Positions 8,435-17,877 of a stretch of DNA of 64,000 nucleotides are shown here, piece after piece (the stretch's first letter is position 1; each line of letters starts with the position of its first letter). The stretch lies in NCBI RefSeq assembly GCF_000757485.1, contig NZ_JPYO01000046.1:97257-161256 (forward strand), written 5' to 3'. A program made the translations under genes and the position numbers. The DNA comes from Achromobacter sp. RTa. Its GTDB lineage: Bacteria > Pseudomonadota > Gammaproteobacteria > Burkholderiales > Burkholderiaceae_B. The notes below the pieces were generated by a model. The model was not told where the DNA came from, searched no databases, and saw only the letters and a program-made list of their open reading frames with translations.

Positions 8435-9168
8435 TCGAGCAGGCATTGCGCGCCTGGGCGGAATTCTTCAAGCCGCTGGGCCTGAACTACGGCTTCGTGC
8501 TCGATCCGGGCGAACTGGCCGCCTTCGGCCATGGGCTGCTCGTGACTCTGCAGCTGTGCGCCTGGACGATTCCCGTCAGCCTGCTGTTCGGCGTGCTGAT
8601 CGCCGCCGGCCTCACCAGCGGCCGCGCCTGGCTGGCCCGGCCGCTGCAGGCCTTCGTGGAGGTCACGCGCAACACACCCACGCTGGTGCAGCTGTACTGC
8701 GCCTTCCTGGTGCTGAACATGCTGATCACGCAGAAGCTGGGCGGCGGCAATCCGATCACGCCGTTCGCCTGGGTGGTGATCGTGGTCGCGTTGCACAAGG
8801 GCGTGTTCCATGCCGAGGCCCTGCGCGCCGGGATCCAGGCTGTGCCGGGGGTGACGCTGGAAGCGGCGCGCTCGCTGGCGTTTTCGCGCGGCCAGATCCT
8901 GGTCCAGGTGCAGCTGCCGCTGGCGCTGCGCTTCGCGCTGCCAGCCCTGGTCAACAACCTGGTGGATCTGGTGAAGATGACCGCGATCGCCTCGGCCATC
9001 GCCGTGGGCGACGTGACCTACGAGTCCATCATGATCTGGTCGCACCGGGACAATGTGCTGGAGCTGCTGCTCCTGATCCTGCTGTATTTCGGCCTGCTGA
9101 CCTGGCTGGTCAGCGTGGGCGGGCGCTGGCTGGAAGAACGTTTGAGGATGCCCGGCTATGGCCAATGA
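8431..9168 (+). CDS. Amino acid ABC transporter permease (HisM/GlnP type)
   Basis: Inner-membrane permease of the polar amino acid family, 245 residues with about five hydrophobic segments. The EAA-loop region LEAARSLAFSRGQILVQVQL contacts the ATPase. Its ATG overlaps the aminotransferase stop by four bases, and its end overlaps the next permease by 11 bases. With the following gene it forms the heterodimeric channel. Confidence 0.9.
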   Translation: MIEQALRAWAEFFKPLGLNYGFVLDPGELAAFGHGLLVTLQLCAWTIPVSLLFGVLIAAGLTSGRAWLARPLQAFVEVTRNTPTLVQLYCAFLVLNMLITQKLGGGNPITPFAWVVIVVALHKGVFHAEALRAGIQAVPGVTLEAARSLAFSRGQILVQVQLPLALRFALPALVNNLVDLVKMTAIASAIAVGDVTYESIMIWSHRDNVLELLLLILLYFGLLTWLVSVGGRWLEERLRMPGYGQ

Positions 9169-9962
9169 TCTTGCATTGAACGCGGGGCGCGGCCAGGCCG
9201 CCCGAGGCGGGCCGTCAGCGCTGCTGCGCGACCCTTGGGTCGTTCTGCTGCTGGCGCTTGCCGCGCTGGCCCTGGCCTGGGCCGCCACCGACACCGCGCC
9301 GGCGGCCGCGAGGGCGCTGTGGCACTGGTCGCCCGCGCTGCTGCGCGGCCTGGGGGTCAATATCCAGATCAGCGTGCTGGCCATGGCGCTGGGCACGGTC
9401 GTGGGCCTGGCGGTGGGCGCTTTGTCGTTATCGCCTTTCGCGCTGCTGCGGCGGCTGACGCGGGCCTATGTGCTGCTGTTCCGCAATGCGCCCATCCTGG
9501 TGCTGGTGTACTTCACGACCTACGTATTCCCGTTCGAGCTGAGCGTGGGCGGGTGGAGCGTGCCGTTTCCGGACTGGATCAAGGTCGTGATCGGCCTGGG
9601 CCTGCCGGCCAGCGCCAACGTGGCGGAGATCTTCCGCGGGGCGATCCAGTCGATCCCGAGCGCCCAATGGGACGCCGCCCAGTCGTTGGCGTTCCGGCGC
9701 GCGCAGATCTTTCGCATGATCGTGCTGCCGCAATGCCTGCGCAGGATGCTGCCCTCGTGGATGAACCTGTACGCCAGCATCACCATGAGCACCTCGCTCG
9801 CCTCGCTGGTGGGCGTGCACGACCTGGTCGACACGGCCACCGTGGCAAGCAACACCGTGGCCCGCAGCGATTTCACCATTCTTGTGTATTTCACCCTGTT
9901 GGCGCTTTTCTTCGCCTATTGCTATCCCATCGCGCGCTGGACGCGGTATCTGGAACGACGCC

Positions 9963-9976
<14 letters not shown>
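9158..9976 (+). CDS. Amino acid ABC transporter permease, second subunit
   Basis: Second polar-amino-acid permease, 272 residues, with a soluble N-terminus of about 30 residues, then about five membrane spans. The EAA loop is QWDAAQSLAFRRAQIFRMIV. It overlaps the previous permease by 11 bases and the ATPase gene by 14 bases, a tightly packed operon typical of obligate subunits. Confidence 0.9.
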
Positions 9977-10826
<850 letters not shown>

Positions 10827-10843
10827 ACCCTAAGGAGCCATCC

Positions 10844-11473
10844 ATGACCCAAGAATCCGCGATTGCCGCCGAACGCCGCCAGAAGCTGCGGGCGGCCCTG
10901 TCCGATATCCAATCCTTGCTGCCGACCGCGGGCGCGGTGACGCGCGAGCACCTGGCCTCCATCACTGCCCGGCTCGAACAGCTGGCGCAGCGGCGAGATC
11001 TCTTCCCGGTATCTGACTTTCCGCCGCCGGCGGCGGGGCAGGGCGTGGGCGCTTCCACGCGCTACCGGCTGAACCCGGACGACGCGCCGGACGCGCCGGC
11101 GCTCTACCTGAACTCGATCAACCCGGGCAAGACCACCTTGCCGCACGACCACACGACCTGGGCGTGCATCGTGGCGCTGTCGGGCGAGGAACTCAACCGC
11201 GTGTACCGCCGCAGCGACGACGGTTCCCGGGCCGGTCAGGCGACGCTGGAGCAACTGCGCGAGGTAGTGGTGCGGCCGGGCCAGTCGGTCTCGTTCCTGC
11301 CGGACGACATCCACAGCATCCACGTCACGGGAGCCGCGCCCACGTTGCATTTCCATCTCTACGGCCAGCCGCTGGAAGCGCTGTCGGGCCGGATCGGCAT
11401 CGACCTGGCCACGGGGGAGATCGTGAACTACAACGCCACGCAGATGAAGCCAGGCCAGGAGGTGCGCGCATGA
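10844..11473 (+). CDS. Cysteine-dioxygenase-like cupin
   Basis: Single-domain cupin of 209 residues that resembles thiol dioxygenases. His101 and His103 (LPHDHTTW) and His157 (DDIHSIH) match the three-histidine iron site of cysteine dioxygenase, and LHFHLYG matches its second cupin motif. The start at MTQESA has AAGGAG seven bases upstream; an ATG-less upstream extension was rejected. It sits between the ABC importer and a MetC-like lyase, overlapping the latter by four bases. A paralogous domain begins the rhodanese fusion at 14197. The likely role is oxidation of a thiol to a sulfinate; the substrate (cysteine, homocysteine, mercaptopropionate) is not determined. Confidence 0.8.
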   Translation: MTQESAIAAERRQKLRAALSDIQSLLPTAGAVTREHLASITARLEQLAQRRDLFPVSDFPPPAAGQGVGASTRYRLNPDDAPDAPALYLNSINPGKTTLPHDHTTWACIVALSGEELNRVYRRSDDGSRAGQATLEQLREVVVRPGQSVSFLPDDIHSIHVTGAAPTLHFHLYGQPLEALSGRIGIDLATGEIVNYNATQMKPGQEVRA

Positions 11474-12687
11474 CCGCCGCCCAGGCCCGCGTCCAGACCC
11501 GGCTGGTGCACGCCGGTTTGCCCGACCTGAAGCAGGGCGCCGGTCCGGTGAACGTGCCAGTTGTGCGCACCAGCACCGTGCGCTTCGCAGACACCGCCAC
11601 GCAGGCGGCCCTGGCGGGGCAACGCGCCGCCGGCGAGCGCGTGGCCACCTATGGCCGGCACGGCCTGGACACGCACCAGGCGCTGGAAGAGGCGGTGGCA
11701 TCGCTGGAAGGGGGCTACCGCAGCCTACTGGCGCCCTCGGGGCTGTCGGCCATCGTGCTGGTGCTGCTGGCCACGCTGGCGCCGGGCGACCACGCGCTGG
11801 TCTCCGACGGCGTGTACTCGCCGGTGCGCAAGGTCGACCGCGCGCTCCTGCTGCGCTACGGCATCGAGGTGGAGTACTTCTCCGCCACGCGCGACGCGCT
11901 GGAACCGCTGATCCGGCCGAACACGCGGCTGCTATACCTGGAGTCGCCCAGTTCGCTGCTGTACGAGGTACTGGATCTGCCCGCGCTGGCCGCCGCGGCC
12001 CGTAGCCACGGCGTGCTGGTGGCGGCCGACAATACCTGGAGCGGCGGCCTGTACTACCAACCGCTCTCGCTCGGCGCGCATATTTCACTGCAGGCCGCGA
12101 CCAAGTATCTGGCTGGGCATTCTGACGTGATGATGGGCGTGGTGACGGTGGACGGGCCGGATCTGGCCCGGCAGCTCGGCGCCACCGCGGACGCCTTGGG
12201 GCTGGCGGTCGGAGCTGACGACGCCTATCTGACCTTGCGCGGTCTGCGCACGCTGGACGTGCGGCTGGCGCGCCACCACGAGAACGCGCTGGCGGTGGCT
12301 CAATACCTCGCCGGGCAGCCGGACGTGGCGCGCGTGTATTACCCGGCGCTGGCGCAGGACCCCGGCCATGCGTTGTGGAGGCGCGACTACAGCGGCGCAA
12401 GCGGGTTGGTGTCGTTCGCCTTTCGGCATCCGGAGCCGGCCGCGGCCTCTCATTTCATCGATGCGCTGCGCTACTTCTCGATCGGCGCGTCCTGGGGCGG
12501 CTATGAGAGCCTGGCGCTGGAAGCCGCGCCCGAGCGGCTGGCGGAGCATGGCTACTGGCGCGATGGCGGCCAGGAGCGGCAATCGGTGGTGCGCTTGCAC
12601 ATCGGCCTTGAGAGCCCGCTCGATCTGATCGAGGACCTCGAACGCGCCTTCGGCGCGACCCGCGACGCCTTGCGCCGCAGCGCCTGA
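11470..12687 (+). CDS. Cystathionine beta-lyase-like PLP enzyme (MetC family)
   Basis: Cys/Met-metabolism PLP enzyme, 405 residues. Tyr61 and Arg63 (TYGRHG) belong to the phosphate-binding motif from the neighbouring subunit, Asp187 (AADNTW) holds the pyridine nitrogen, and Lys212 (AATKYLAGHSD) is the Schiff-base lysine. Among this family the DNTWSGG and YQPLSLGAHIS context is closest to cystathionine beta-lyase. Its start overlaps the cupin stop (ATGA). In this operon it may cleave a C-S bond of an imported cysteine or homocysteine thioether, giving a thiol for the cupin, rather than serve methionine biosynthesis. Confidence 0.85.
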   Translation: MTAAQARVQTRLVHAGLPDLKQGAGPVNVPVVRTSTVRFADTATQAALAGQRAAGERVATYGRHGLDTHQALEEAVASLEGGYRSLLAPSGLSAIVLVLLATLAPGDHALVSDGVYSPVRKVDRALLLRYGIEVEYFSATRDALEPLIRPNTRLLYLESPSSLLYEVLDLPALAAAARSHGVLVAADNTWSGGLYYQPLSLGAHISLQAATKYLAGHSDVMMGVVTVDGPDLARQLGATADALGLAVGADDAYLTLRGLRTLDVRLARHHENALAVAQYLAGQPDVARVYYPALAQDPGHALWRRDYSGASGLVSFAFRHPEPAAASHFIDALRYFSIGASWGGYESLALEAAPERLAEHGYWRDGGQERQSVVRLHIGLESPLDLIEDLERAFGATRDALRRSA

Positions 12688-12730
12688 GGCATATGCAAAT
12701 GAGCGCTTTTCTTTAGGGTTTCCGGCTATG

Positions 12731-12780
12731 TAGAAGCAACTTCATCCTCTTTGTCCCGGCATGGCCGGCGGCACTAGAAT
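12731..12780 (+). promoter_or_regulatory. Promoter with LysR-type dyad, upstream of VOC-CysB pair
   Basis: TTGTCC at 12751-12756 and TAGAAT at 12775-12780 with an 18-base spacer containing GGCCGGCGG; an imperfect dyad TAGA-N6-TTCA lies at 12731-12744. The same layout and spacer sequence recur at 14115-14160, upstream of the rhodanese fusion. Confidence 0.6.
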
Positions 12781-12808
12781 CAGCCCTGTTCCATGTAGGC
12801 GGTAGGGC

Positions 12809-13156
12809 ATGTCTTCTCTTTCGATCGATTCGGTGCAGCTTCCCTTCCTCGCGCGTCGGCTGGACGCCATGCGCGAGTTCTATCACCTCATCGTCGGGCT
12901 GGACGAGGTTGCGTGCGCGGACGGCCGGCGGCTGCGTTTCGCGCTGGGCGAAGCGACCTTGTCGTTGTCGCCCGTGGACGAGCTGAGCCGGGCCGTCAGG
13001 CCCGACTACCTCGCGATCCGGACGCGCGCCTACGACGATATCCTCGCGCGGTTGACGCGCGCGGGCCACCATCCCGTCTGTTCGCCGCCCCAGGCCTCGC
13101 CCCGCGTCATGTACGTGAAAGACCCGTCCGGCAACCAGCTGGCCTTCATGGGCTGA
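12809..13156 (+). CDS. VOC/glyoxalase-fold protein
   Basis: A 115-residue vicinal-oxygen-chelate (glyoxalase/bleomycin resistance) domain. The N-terminal beta-alpha unit has LDAMREFYHLIVGLDE and the C-terminal strand has YVKDPSGNQLAFMG. Typical metal-ligand positions are only partly conserved: the first-strand His is replaced (SVQLPF), so it may bind metal poorly or act as a binding protein. It sits eight bases before the CysB-like regulator and is probably co-transcribed with it. The substrate is unknown. Confidence 0.75.
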   Translation: MSSLSIDSVQLPFLARRLDAMREFYHLIVGLDEVACADGRRLRFALGEATLSLSPVDELSRAVRPDYLAIRTRAYDDILARLTRAGHHPVCSPPQASPRVMYVKDPSGNQLAFMG

Positions 13157-13164
13157 GGCGCGCG

Positions 13165-14091
13165 ATGAACTTCCAGCAATTGCGTTCCGTGCGCGAAGCC
13201 GTGCGCCAGGACTTCAACCTGACCGACGTATCCGAAAGCCTGCATACCTCGCAGCCCGGCGTGAGCCGCCAGATCCGCGAGCTGGAGGAGGAAGTGGGCG
13301 TGGACATCTTCGTGCGTTCGGGCAAGCGGCTCATCGGCCTGACCCCGCCCGGCGTACTGATCCTGCCGCTGGTCGAGCAGATCCTGCAGTGTGCCGACAA
13401 CATCCGCCACGCGGGCGCGGAATACGCGGACAGCCGGACCGGCGTGCTGTCGATCGCCGCCACGCACTCGCAGGCGCGCTATGCCTTGCCACCGGTCGTC
13501 AAGGAATTCCGCCAGCGCTATCCGGACGTGGTGCTGCATCTGCACCAGGGCTCGCCCAAGCAGGTGTCGGAAATGCTGCTGGAGGGCGAGGCCGACATCG
13601 GCGTGGCCACCGAGGCCGTGGCCGACTATCCGGGGCTGGTCAACCTGCCGTGCTACCGCTGGAGCCACAGCATCATCGTGCCGGAAGGCCATGCGCTGGA
13701 ACGCCAGGACGCCGTCACGCTGTCGCAGCTGTCGCGCTATCCCATCATTACCTACGGCCGCGGCTATACCGGGCGGGCGCATATCGACGAAGCCTTCGCG
13801 CGCGCGGGCATCACGCCCGACATCGTCATGACCGCGATGGACGCGGATGTGATCAAAACCTACGTGGAGCTGGAGCTGGGCGTGGGCATCGTGGCCGCCG
13901 TGGCCTGGGACGCCGAGCGCGACACGCGCCTGCGCGCCATCGACGCCCGCCACCTGTTCGAGATCAACCTGACGCGGCTGGCGATCCGCCGCGGCGCCTG
14001 GCTGCGCGGCTATGCCTATCACTTCATCGAGCTGTTCGTGCCCACCCTGACGCGCGAGGTCGTCGAACGCGAGTTGAAGGGCGCGGCCTGA
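13165..14091 (+). CDS. CysB-like LysR-family regulator
   Basis: LysR regulator of the CysB/Cbl subgroup, 308 residues: it begins MNFQQLRSVREAVRQDFNLT, with the HTH in LTDVSESLHTSQPGVSRQIR and the effector-domain motif THSQARYALP. CysB proteins sense O- or N-acetylserine and sulfur limitation and activate sulfur-assimilation genes. Here the gene lies between two promoters of the same design (12751 and 14131), which makes it the best candidate regulator of the cupin-rhodanese gene and of itself. It may be a dedicated paralogue rather than the main CysB. Confidence 0.88.
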   Translation: MNFQQLRSVREAVRQDFNLTDVSESLHTSQPGVSRQIRELEEEVGVDIFVRSGKRLIGLTPPGVLILPLVEQILQCADNIRHAGAEYADSRTGVLSIAATHSQARYALPPVVKEFRQRYPDVVLHLHQGSPKQVSEMLLEGEADIGVATEAVADYPGLVNLPCYRWSHSIIVPEGHALERQDAVTLSQLSRYPIITYGRGYTGRAHIDEAFARAGITPDIVMTAMDADVIKTYVELELGVGIVAAVAWDAERDTRLRAIDARHLFEINLTRLAIRRGAWLRGYAYHFIELFVPTLTREVVERELKGAA

Positions 14092-14114
14092 GCGCGGCGC
14101 TTGCCGCATATCCA

Positions 14115-14160
14115 TAGACGCATTTCTACGTTGTCCGGAGAGGCCGGCGGGACGTAGTCT
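14115..14160 (+). promoter_or_regulatory. Promoter with LysR-type dyad, upstream of cupin-rhodanese gene
   Basis: TTGTCC at 14131-14136 and TAGTCT at 14155-14160 with an 18-base spacer that shares GGCCGGCGG with the promoter at 12751. A perfect dyad TAGA-CGCATT-TCTA lies at 14115-14128, just upstream of the -35 box, as expected for a LysR-activated promoter. Confidence 0.6.
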
Positions 14161-14196
14161 GACCCGTTCTTCATCCAAGGAATGACGGGTCATCCC

Positions 14197-16404
14197 ATGA
14201 ACACACACTCCCCGGCGGCCGCCCCGGCCGCGAGCAAGCACACGGAGCGCGCCCAGGCCGTGCTCGACTTCATCGCCGAGGCGAAGCGGCTGGCGCCGGA
14301 CCGCGCCCGCGCGACGCCGGACCAGCTGCGGCAGGTGGCAGAGCGCCTGGAGGCGCTGGGCCGCCGTCGCGACCTGTTCCCGCCGGAGGCGTTCAGCGTG
14401 GTGCCGGGCCGCCCGGCCTCCATCTACCGGCTGGCGGAGGACGTGGACGGGGGCTATGCGCTTTACCTGTCGCTTGGCGAACCGGGCAAGGCCCAGCCGC
14501 CGCACGACCACACGACCTGGGCCATCATCGCCGGCGTGGCGGGCGTGGAGCGCAATGAGGTGTATGCGCGCCGCAAGAGCGCCGATCCCGCCCGCGACAT
14601 CCTGGCGCACGCGCGCCGCGTGGACGTGGGGCCGGGCCGATCGATCGTGCTCGGGCCAGAGGACGTCCATACCATCGAGCTGGTGGGCGACGAACCGGGC
14701 GCGCATCTGCATTTCTACGGCCTGGCGCTGGACCTCCTGCCGGGGCGCGTCGTATTCGAAAGCGCCCAGGGCGGCTCGTACCGCACTTTCTCGCCGCCCG
14801 CGGCGATCTTCCACGCCCGCGTTTCGCCGCAGGCCCTGCAGGACGAATTGCGCGGCGAGGCCGAGATCGCCGTGCTGGACGTGCGCGAGGCCGGCCGCTA
14901 CGCGCGCCGTCATCTGCTGCATGCCGCGCCCGCGCCGCTGTGGCGCCTGGAGCTGCTGGCCGACCGCCTGGTGCCGCGTCGGGGCACCCGCATCGTGCTG
15001 GTGGACGACGACGAGACGCTGGCCCACCAGGCCGCGGCCAAGCTGGCGCGCCTGGGATGGACCGATATCGCCGTGCTCGCGGGCGGCACGGATGGCTGGG
15101 AGCGCGAAGGCCGCGAACTGTTTTCCGGCACCAACGTGCCCAGCAAGGCCTTCGGCGAAGTCATAGAACACGAGAAGCGCACACCCTGGATCGACGTGGA
15201 CGAGCTGCACGAGCGCGTCTCACGCGGCGACGACATCGTTGTGGTCGACAGCCGCACGCCCGAGGAATTCCACAACTTCACGCTGCCTTTCTCGCACAGC
15301 CTGCCGGGCGCGGAGCTGGTCTACCGCATCCGCGAGCTGGCCCCGGATCCCAAGACCTTCGTCGTGGTGAACTGCGCGGGCCGCACGCGAAGCATCGTCG
15401 GCGCGCAGACGCTGATCGACGCCGGCATCCCTAACCGCGTGGCTTCGCTGCGCAACGGGACCATGGAATGGCTGCTGTCCGGCCGCGAGCTGGCCTACGG
15501 GCGGCAGGCGGCCTTGCCGGAACCGGACGCGCAGTCGCTGGCCGCCGCGCGCGAGCAGGCGCAGGGCGTGGCGCGGCGGGCCGGCATCGGCTACATCGAC
15601 GCCGCCACGCTGAAGGCGTTCGAGGCCGAGCAGGACGCCCGCACGCTCTACCGGTTCGACGTGCGCACCCGGGAGGAATACGAATCCGGCCACCTGGAAG
15701 GCTGGCGCTGGGCCCCCGGCGGACAACTGGTGCAGGCCACGGACGAATACCTGGCGACGCGCCGGGCCCGCGTGGTGCTGGCGGACTGGGACGGCGTGCG
15801 CGCCCTGACCACCGGCGCCTGGCTGGCGCAGCTGGGCGCGGTCGAAGTCTATCTATACCGGCCGCCGGCGCTGGCGCCGCGCCTGACCGGGCCCGAGCCG
15901 CGCCGCGCGCTGCGGCACCGTCCCGAGGTCGGCACGCTGCGCGCCGATGCGCTGCGGGCCGCGCTGGACGCGCAGGCGGCCGAGGTGTTCGACGTTGAGT
16001 CGCGCGGCGCCTACGAGCGCGGCCACGTGCCCGGCGCGCGCTTCGCGGCGCCGGACCGCCTGGCCGAATTCCTGCCCGCCGACACGGCGCGCGCCATCGT
16101 GCTGACCTCGTCGGACGGCGTGCTGGCGGGCGCGGTGGCCGCTGAACTGGCCTGGCGGACCGGGCGGCCGGTGCGCTATCTGCTGGGCGGCACGCGCGCC
16201 TGGGCGGCGCAAGGGCTGCCGCTGGCGACCGGCGCGCAAGGCGTGCTGACCGGAGACGACGACCAGAGCATCAGCCCCTACCTGTTCGAGGATCTCGCGG
16301 CCCGCGACCAGGGTTTCCGCGAGTATCTGGACTGGGAGCTGGGGCTGGTCGCGCAGCTGGAGCGCGAGGGCAGCCAGGACATCCGCCTCATCGCCCAGGC
16401 CTAG
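14197..16404 (+). CDS. Fusion of thiol-dioxygenase-like cupin to four rhodanese domains
   Basis: A 735-residue multidomain protein. Residues about 20-190 form a cupin paralogous to the protein at 10844, with His103, His105 and His158 as the predicted iron ligands. Four rhodanese-like domains follow at about 208-305, 329-432, 464-556 and 577-676, then a 60-residue tail. Only the second keeps a catalytic cysteine (Cys393 in NCAGRTRS). The matching loops of domains 1, 3 and 4 read VDDDET, ADWDGVR and TSSDGVL and should not carry persulfide. This suggests thiol or persulfide oxidation coupled to sulfur transfer in one chain. The start could also be ATG 14182; neither has an ideal ribosome site. 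Confidence 0.88.
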   Translation: MNTHSPAAAPAASKHTERAQAVLDFIAEAKRLAPDRARATPDQLRQVAERLEALGRRRDLFPPEAFSVVPGRPASIYRLAEDVDGGYALYLSLGEPGKAQPPHDHTTWAIIAGVAGVERNEVYARRKSADPARDILAHARRVDVGPGRSIVLGPEDVHTIELVGDEPGAHLHFYGLALDLLPGRVVFESAQGGSYRTFSPPAAIFHARVSPQALQDELRGEAEIAVLDVREAGRYARRHLLHAAPAPLWRLELLADRLVPRRGTRIVLVDDDETLAHQAAAKLARLGWTDIAVLAGGTDGWEREGRELFSGTNVPSKAFGEVIEHEKRTPWIDVDELHERVSRGDDIVVVDSRTPEEFHNFTLPFSHSLPGAELVYRIRELAPDPKTFVVVNCAGRTRSIVGAQTLIDAGIPNRVASLRNGTMEWLLSGRELAYGRQAALPEPDAQSLAAAREQAQGVARRAGIGYIDAATLKAFEAEQDARTLYRFDVRTREEYESGHLEGWRWAPGGQLVQATDEYLATRRARVVLADWDGVRALTTGAWLAQLGAVEVYLYRPPALAPRLTGPEPRRALRHRPEVGTLRADALRAALDAQAAEVFDVESRGAYERGHVPGARFAAPDRLAEFLPADTARAIVLTSSDGVLAGAVAAELAWRTGRPVRYLLGGTRAWAAQGLPLATGAQGVLTGDDDQSISPYLFEDLAARDQGFREYLDWELGLVAQLEREGSQDIRLIAQA

Positions 16405-16408
16405 CGCC

Positions 16409-17845
16409 TTATACGGGCGGCGCCGGCGTGGCGCCGCTGGAACCCAGCAGCGACGCCGCCTCCGGCCCGCCCATGCGCTCGATCAGCGCGGCCTGGTCGG
16501 CCTTGGCCTGGCGGTCCGTCGCTTCCGGGTCGCAGATGGCGTAAAGCGCCGCTTTCATGTCGGCTAGCACGGCCGCGTGGCGGGGATCGCCCGCCAGGTC
16601 GCGGCGTTCCTGCGGGTCCTCTTCGAGGTTGAAGAGTTCCGGCTGGTAGCGGACGTAGTGGTGATACTTCCAGGGCCCCTTGCGCAGCATGAAGCCGGCC
16701 GTATTGCTGCCGGCGGCGTGGTATTCGCTGAGGATCGGCCGGGAGTCGTCCCTCGGCTCCGCCGCGATGTCGAAGAGCGAGCGGCCCGGGCGCGGGCCCC
16801 GATGGGGCGCAGGGTCCACGCCGGCGGCCTGGAGAATGGTGGGGTACAGGTCCAGCAGGTCCACCGGCGTGTCACAGACGCCCGAGCGCACGTCCGGGCC
16901 GGCGACGATCATGGGAATGCCGACGCTTTCCTGGTAGAGCGTGGATTTCCCCCAGATGCCGCGCGCGCCGACATTGTCGCCATGGTCCGACGTGTACACG
17001 ACGTGCGTCTCGTCGGACAGGCCCAGCGCGTCGAGTTCGCCTACGATGCGGCCCACGTTGTCGTCGAGGAAACTGCACAGGCCGTAGTAGGCGAGGAAGG
17101 CGTCGACGCGCTCGCGCTCGCTCTGGAACGTCTCTTCGCTGCGCTCGAACTCGGCGTAGGCCTGCACCCAGGGATGGCGCCGGTAGCCGTCCTTGGGATG
17201 CAGCTTGGCTTCCGGTATCTGCCGCGCCTCGTAGAGATCGAAGAACGCTTCCGGCGCGATCAAGGGGAAATGCGGCGCGACCAAGCCGACATACAGCACG
17301 AACGGCTTGCCGGCCGCGGCTGCGGACCGCAGCCAGTCCACGGCGCGCGCGGTGACTTCTCGATCGTACGCGGTGTAGGGCGATTCGCCCTTGCCGATGC
17401 GATCGCCGAGCATGCGCTTGCGCCCTCGCGACGGCAGGTAGGGGTCGCGGATGGAGGCCCACACCATGCCGTGTCCGCCCACGACGTGCATGGGGATGTG
17501 CTCGGCGTCGAACCCGGCGGGGTCTTCCTCGTTGCGGTAATGCAGCTTGCCTATGCTTTCCACCGCGATGCCCTGCGCCTGCAGCACGTGGCCCCAGCCG
17601 CGCGGATCCCCCACGTAGGGCATGGCGTTGTCCCAATGGCGGGTCTGGTGCACCCGCAGTCCGGTGGCGAAGGCCGCCCGCGCCGGCACGCAGATCGGGC
17701 TGGGCGTGTAGGCATGCGGGAAGCGCACGCCGCGCGCGGCCAGCGCGTCCAGGTGTGGGGTCTTGATGAAAGAATGCCCGGAACAACCCATGTACGCGGG
17801 GTTGTGTTCATCGGACATGATGACGACGACGTTCTTGCCTTGCAT
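16409..17845 (-). CDS. Sulfatase (formylglycine-dependent, alkaline phosphatase superfamily)
   Basis: Sulfate-ester hydrolase of 478 residues. The maturation signature is CVPAR with Cys52 as the residue converted to formylglycine; metal ligands are visible in MSDEHNP at the N-terminus and TSDHGDN in the middle. The length and the pattern match choline-sulfatase and related cytoplasmic sulfatases, and no signal peptide is present, so it probably acts in the cytoplasm. It lies 32 bases after a Bug receptor gene on the same strand, suggesting import and desulfation of one sulfate ester. An arylsulfatase or phosphonate monoester hydrolase remains possible. Confidence 0.85.
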   Translation of the reverse strand: MQGKNVVVIMSDEHNPAYMGCSGHSFIKTPHLDALAARGVRFPHAYTPSPICVPARAAFATGLRVHQTRHWDNAMPYVGDPRGWGHVLQAQGIAVESIGKLHYRNEEDPAGFDAEHIPMHVVGGHGMVWASIRDPYLPSRGRKRMLGDRIGKGESPYTAYDREVTARAVDWLRSAAAAGKPFVLYVGLVAPHFPLIAPEAFFDLYEARQIPEAKLHPKDGYRRHPWVQAYAEFERSEETFQSERERVDAFLAYYGLCSFLDDNVGRIVGELDALGLSDETHVVYTSDHGDNVGARGIWGKSTLYQESVGIPMIVAGPDVRSGVCDTPVDLLDLYPTILQAAGVDPAPHRGPRPGRSLFDIAAEPRDDSRPILSEYHAAGSNTAGFMLRKGPWKYHHYVRYQPELFNLEEDPQERRDLAGDPRHAAVLADMKAALYAICDPEATDRQAKADQAALIERMGGPEAASLLGSSGATPAPPV

Positions 17846-17877
17846 GGTCCATCCTTGCGCCAGCGCGCGGGTTGCTT

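Noticed and set aside
13030-15210. 726-codon reverse frame opposite the CysB-like and cupin-rhodanese genes
   Set aside because: It spans two real forward genes and their intergenic promoter, is low-complexity and has no recognisable motif.
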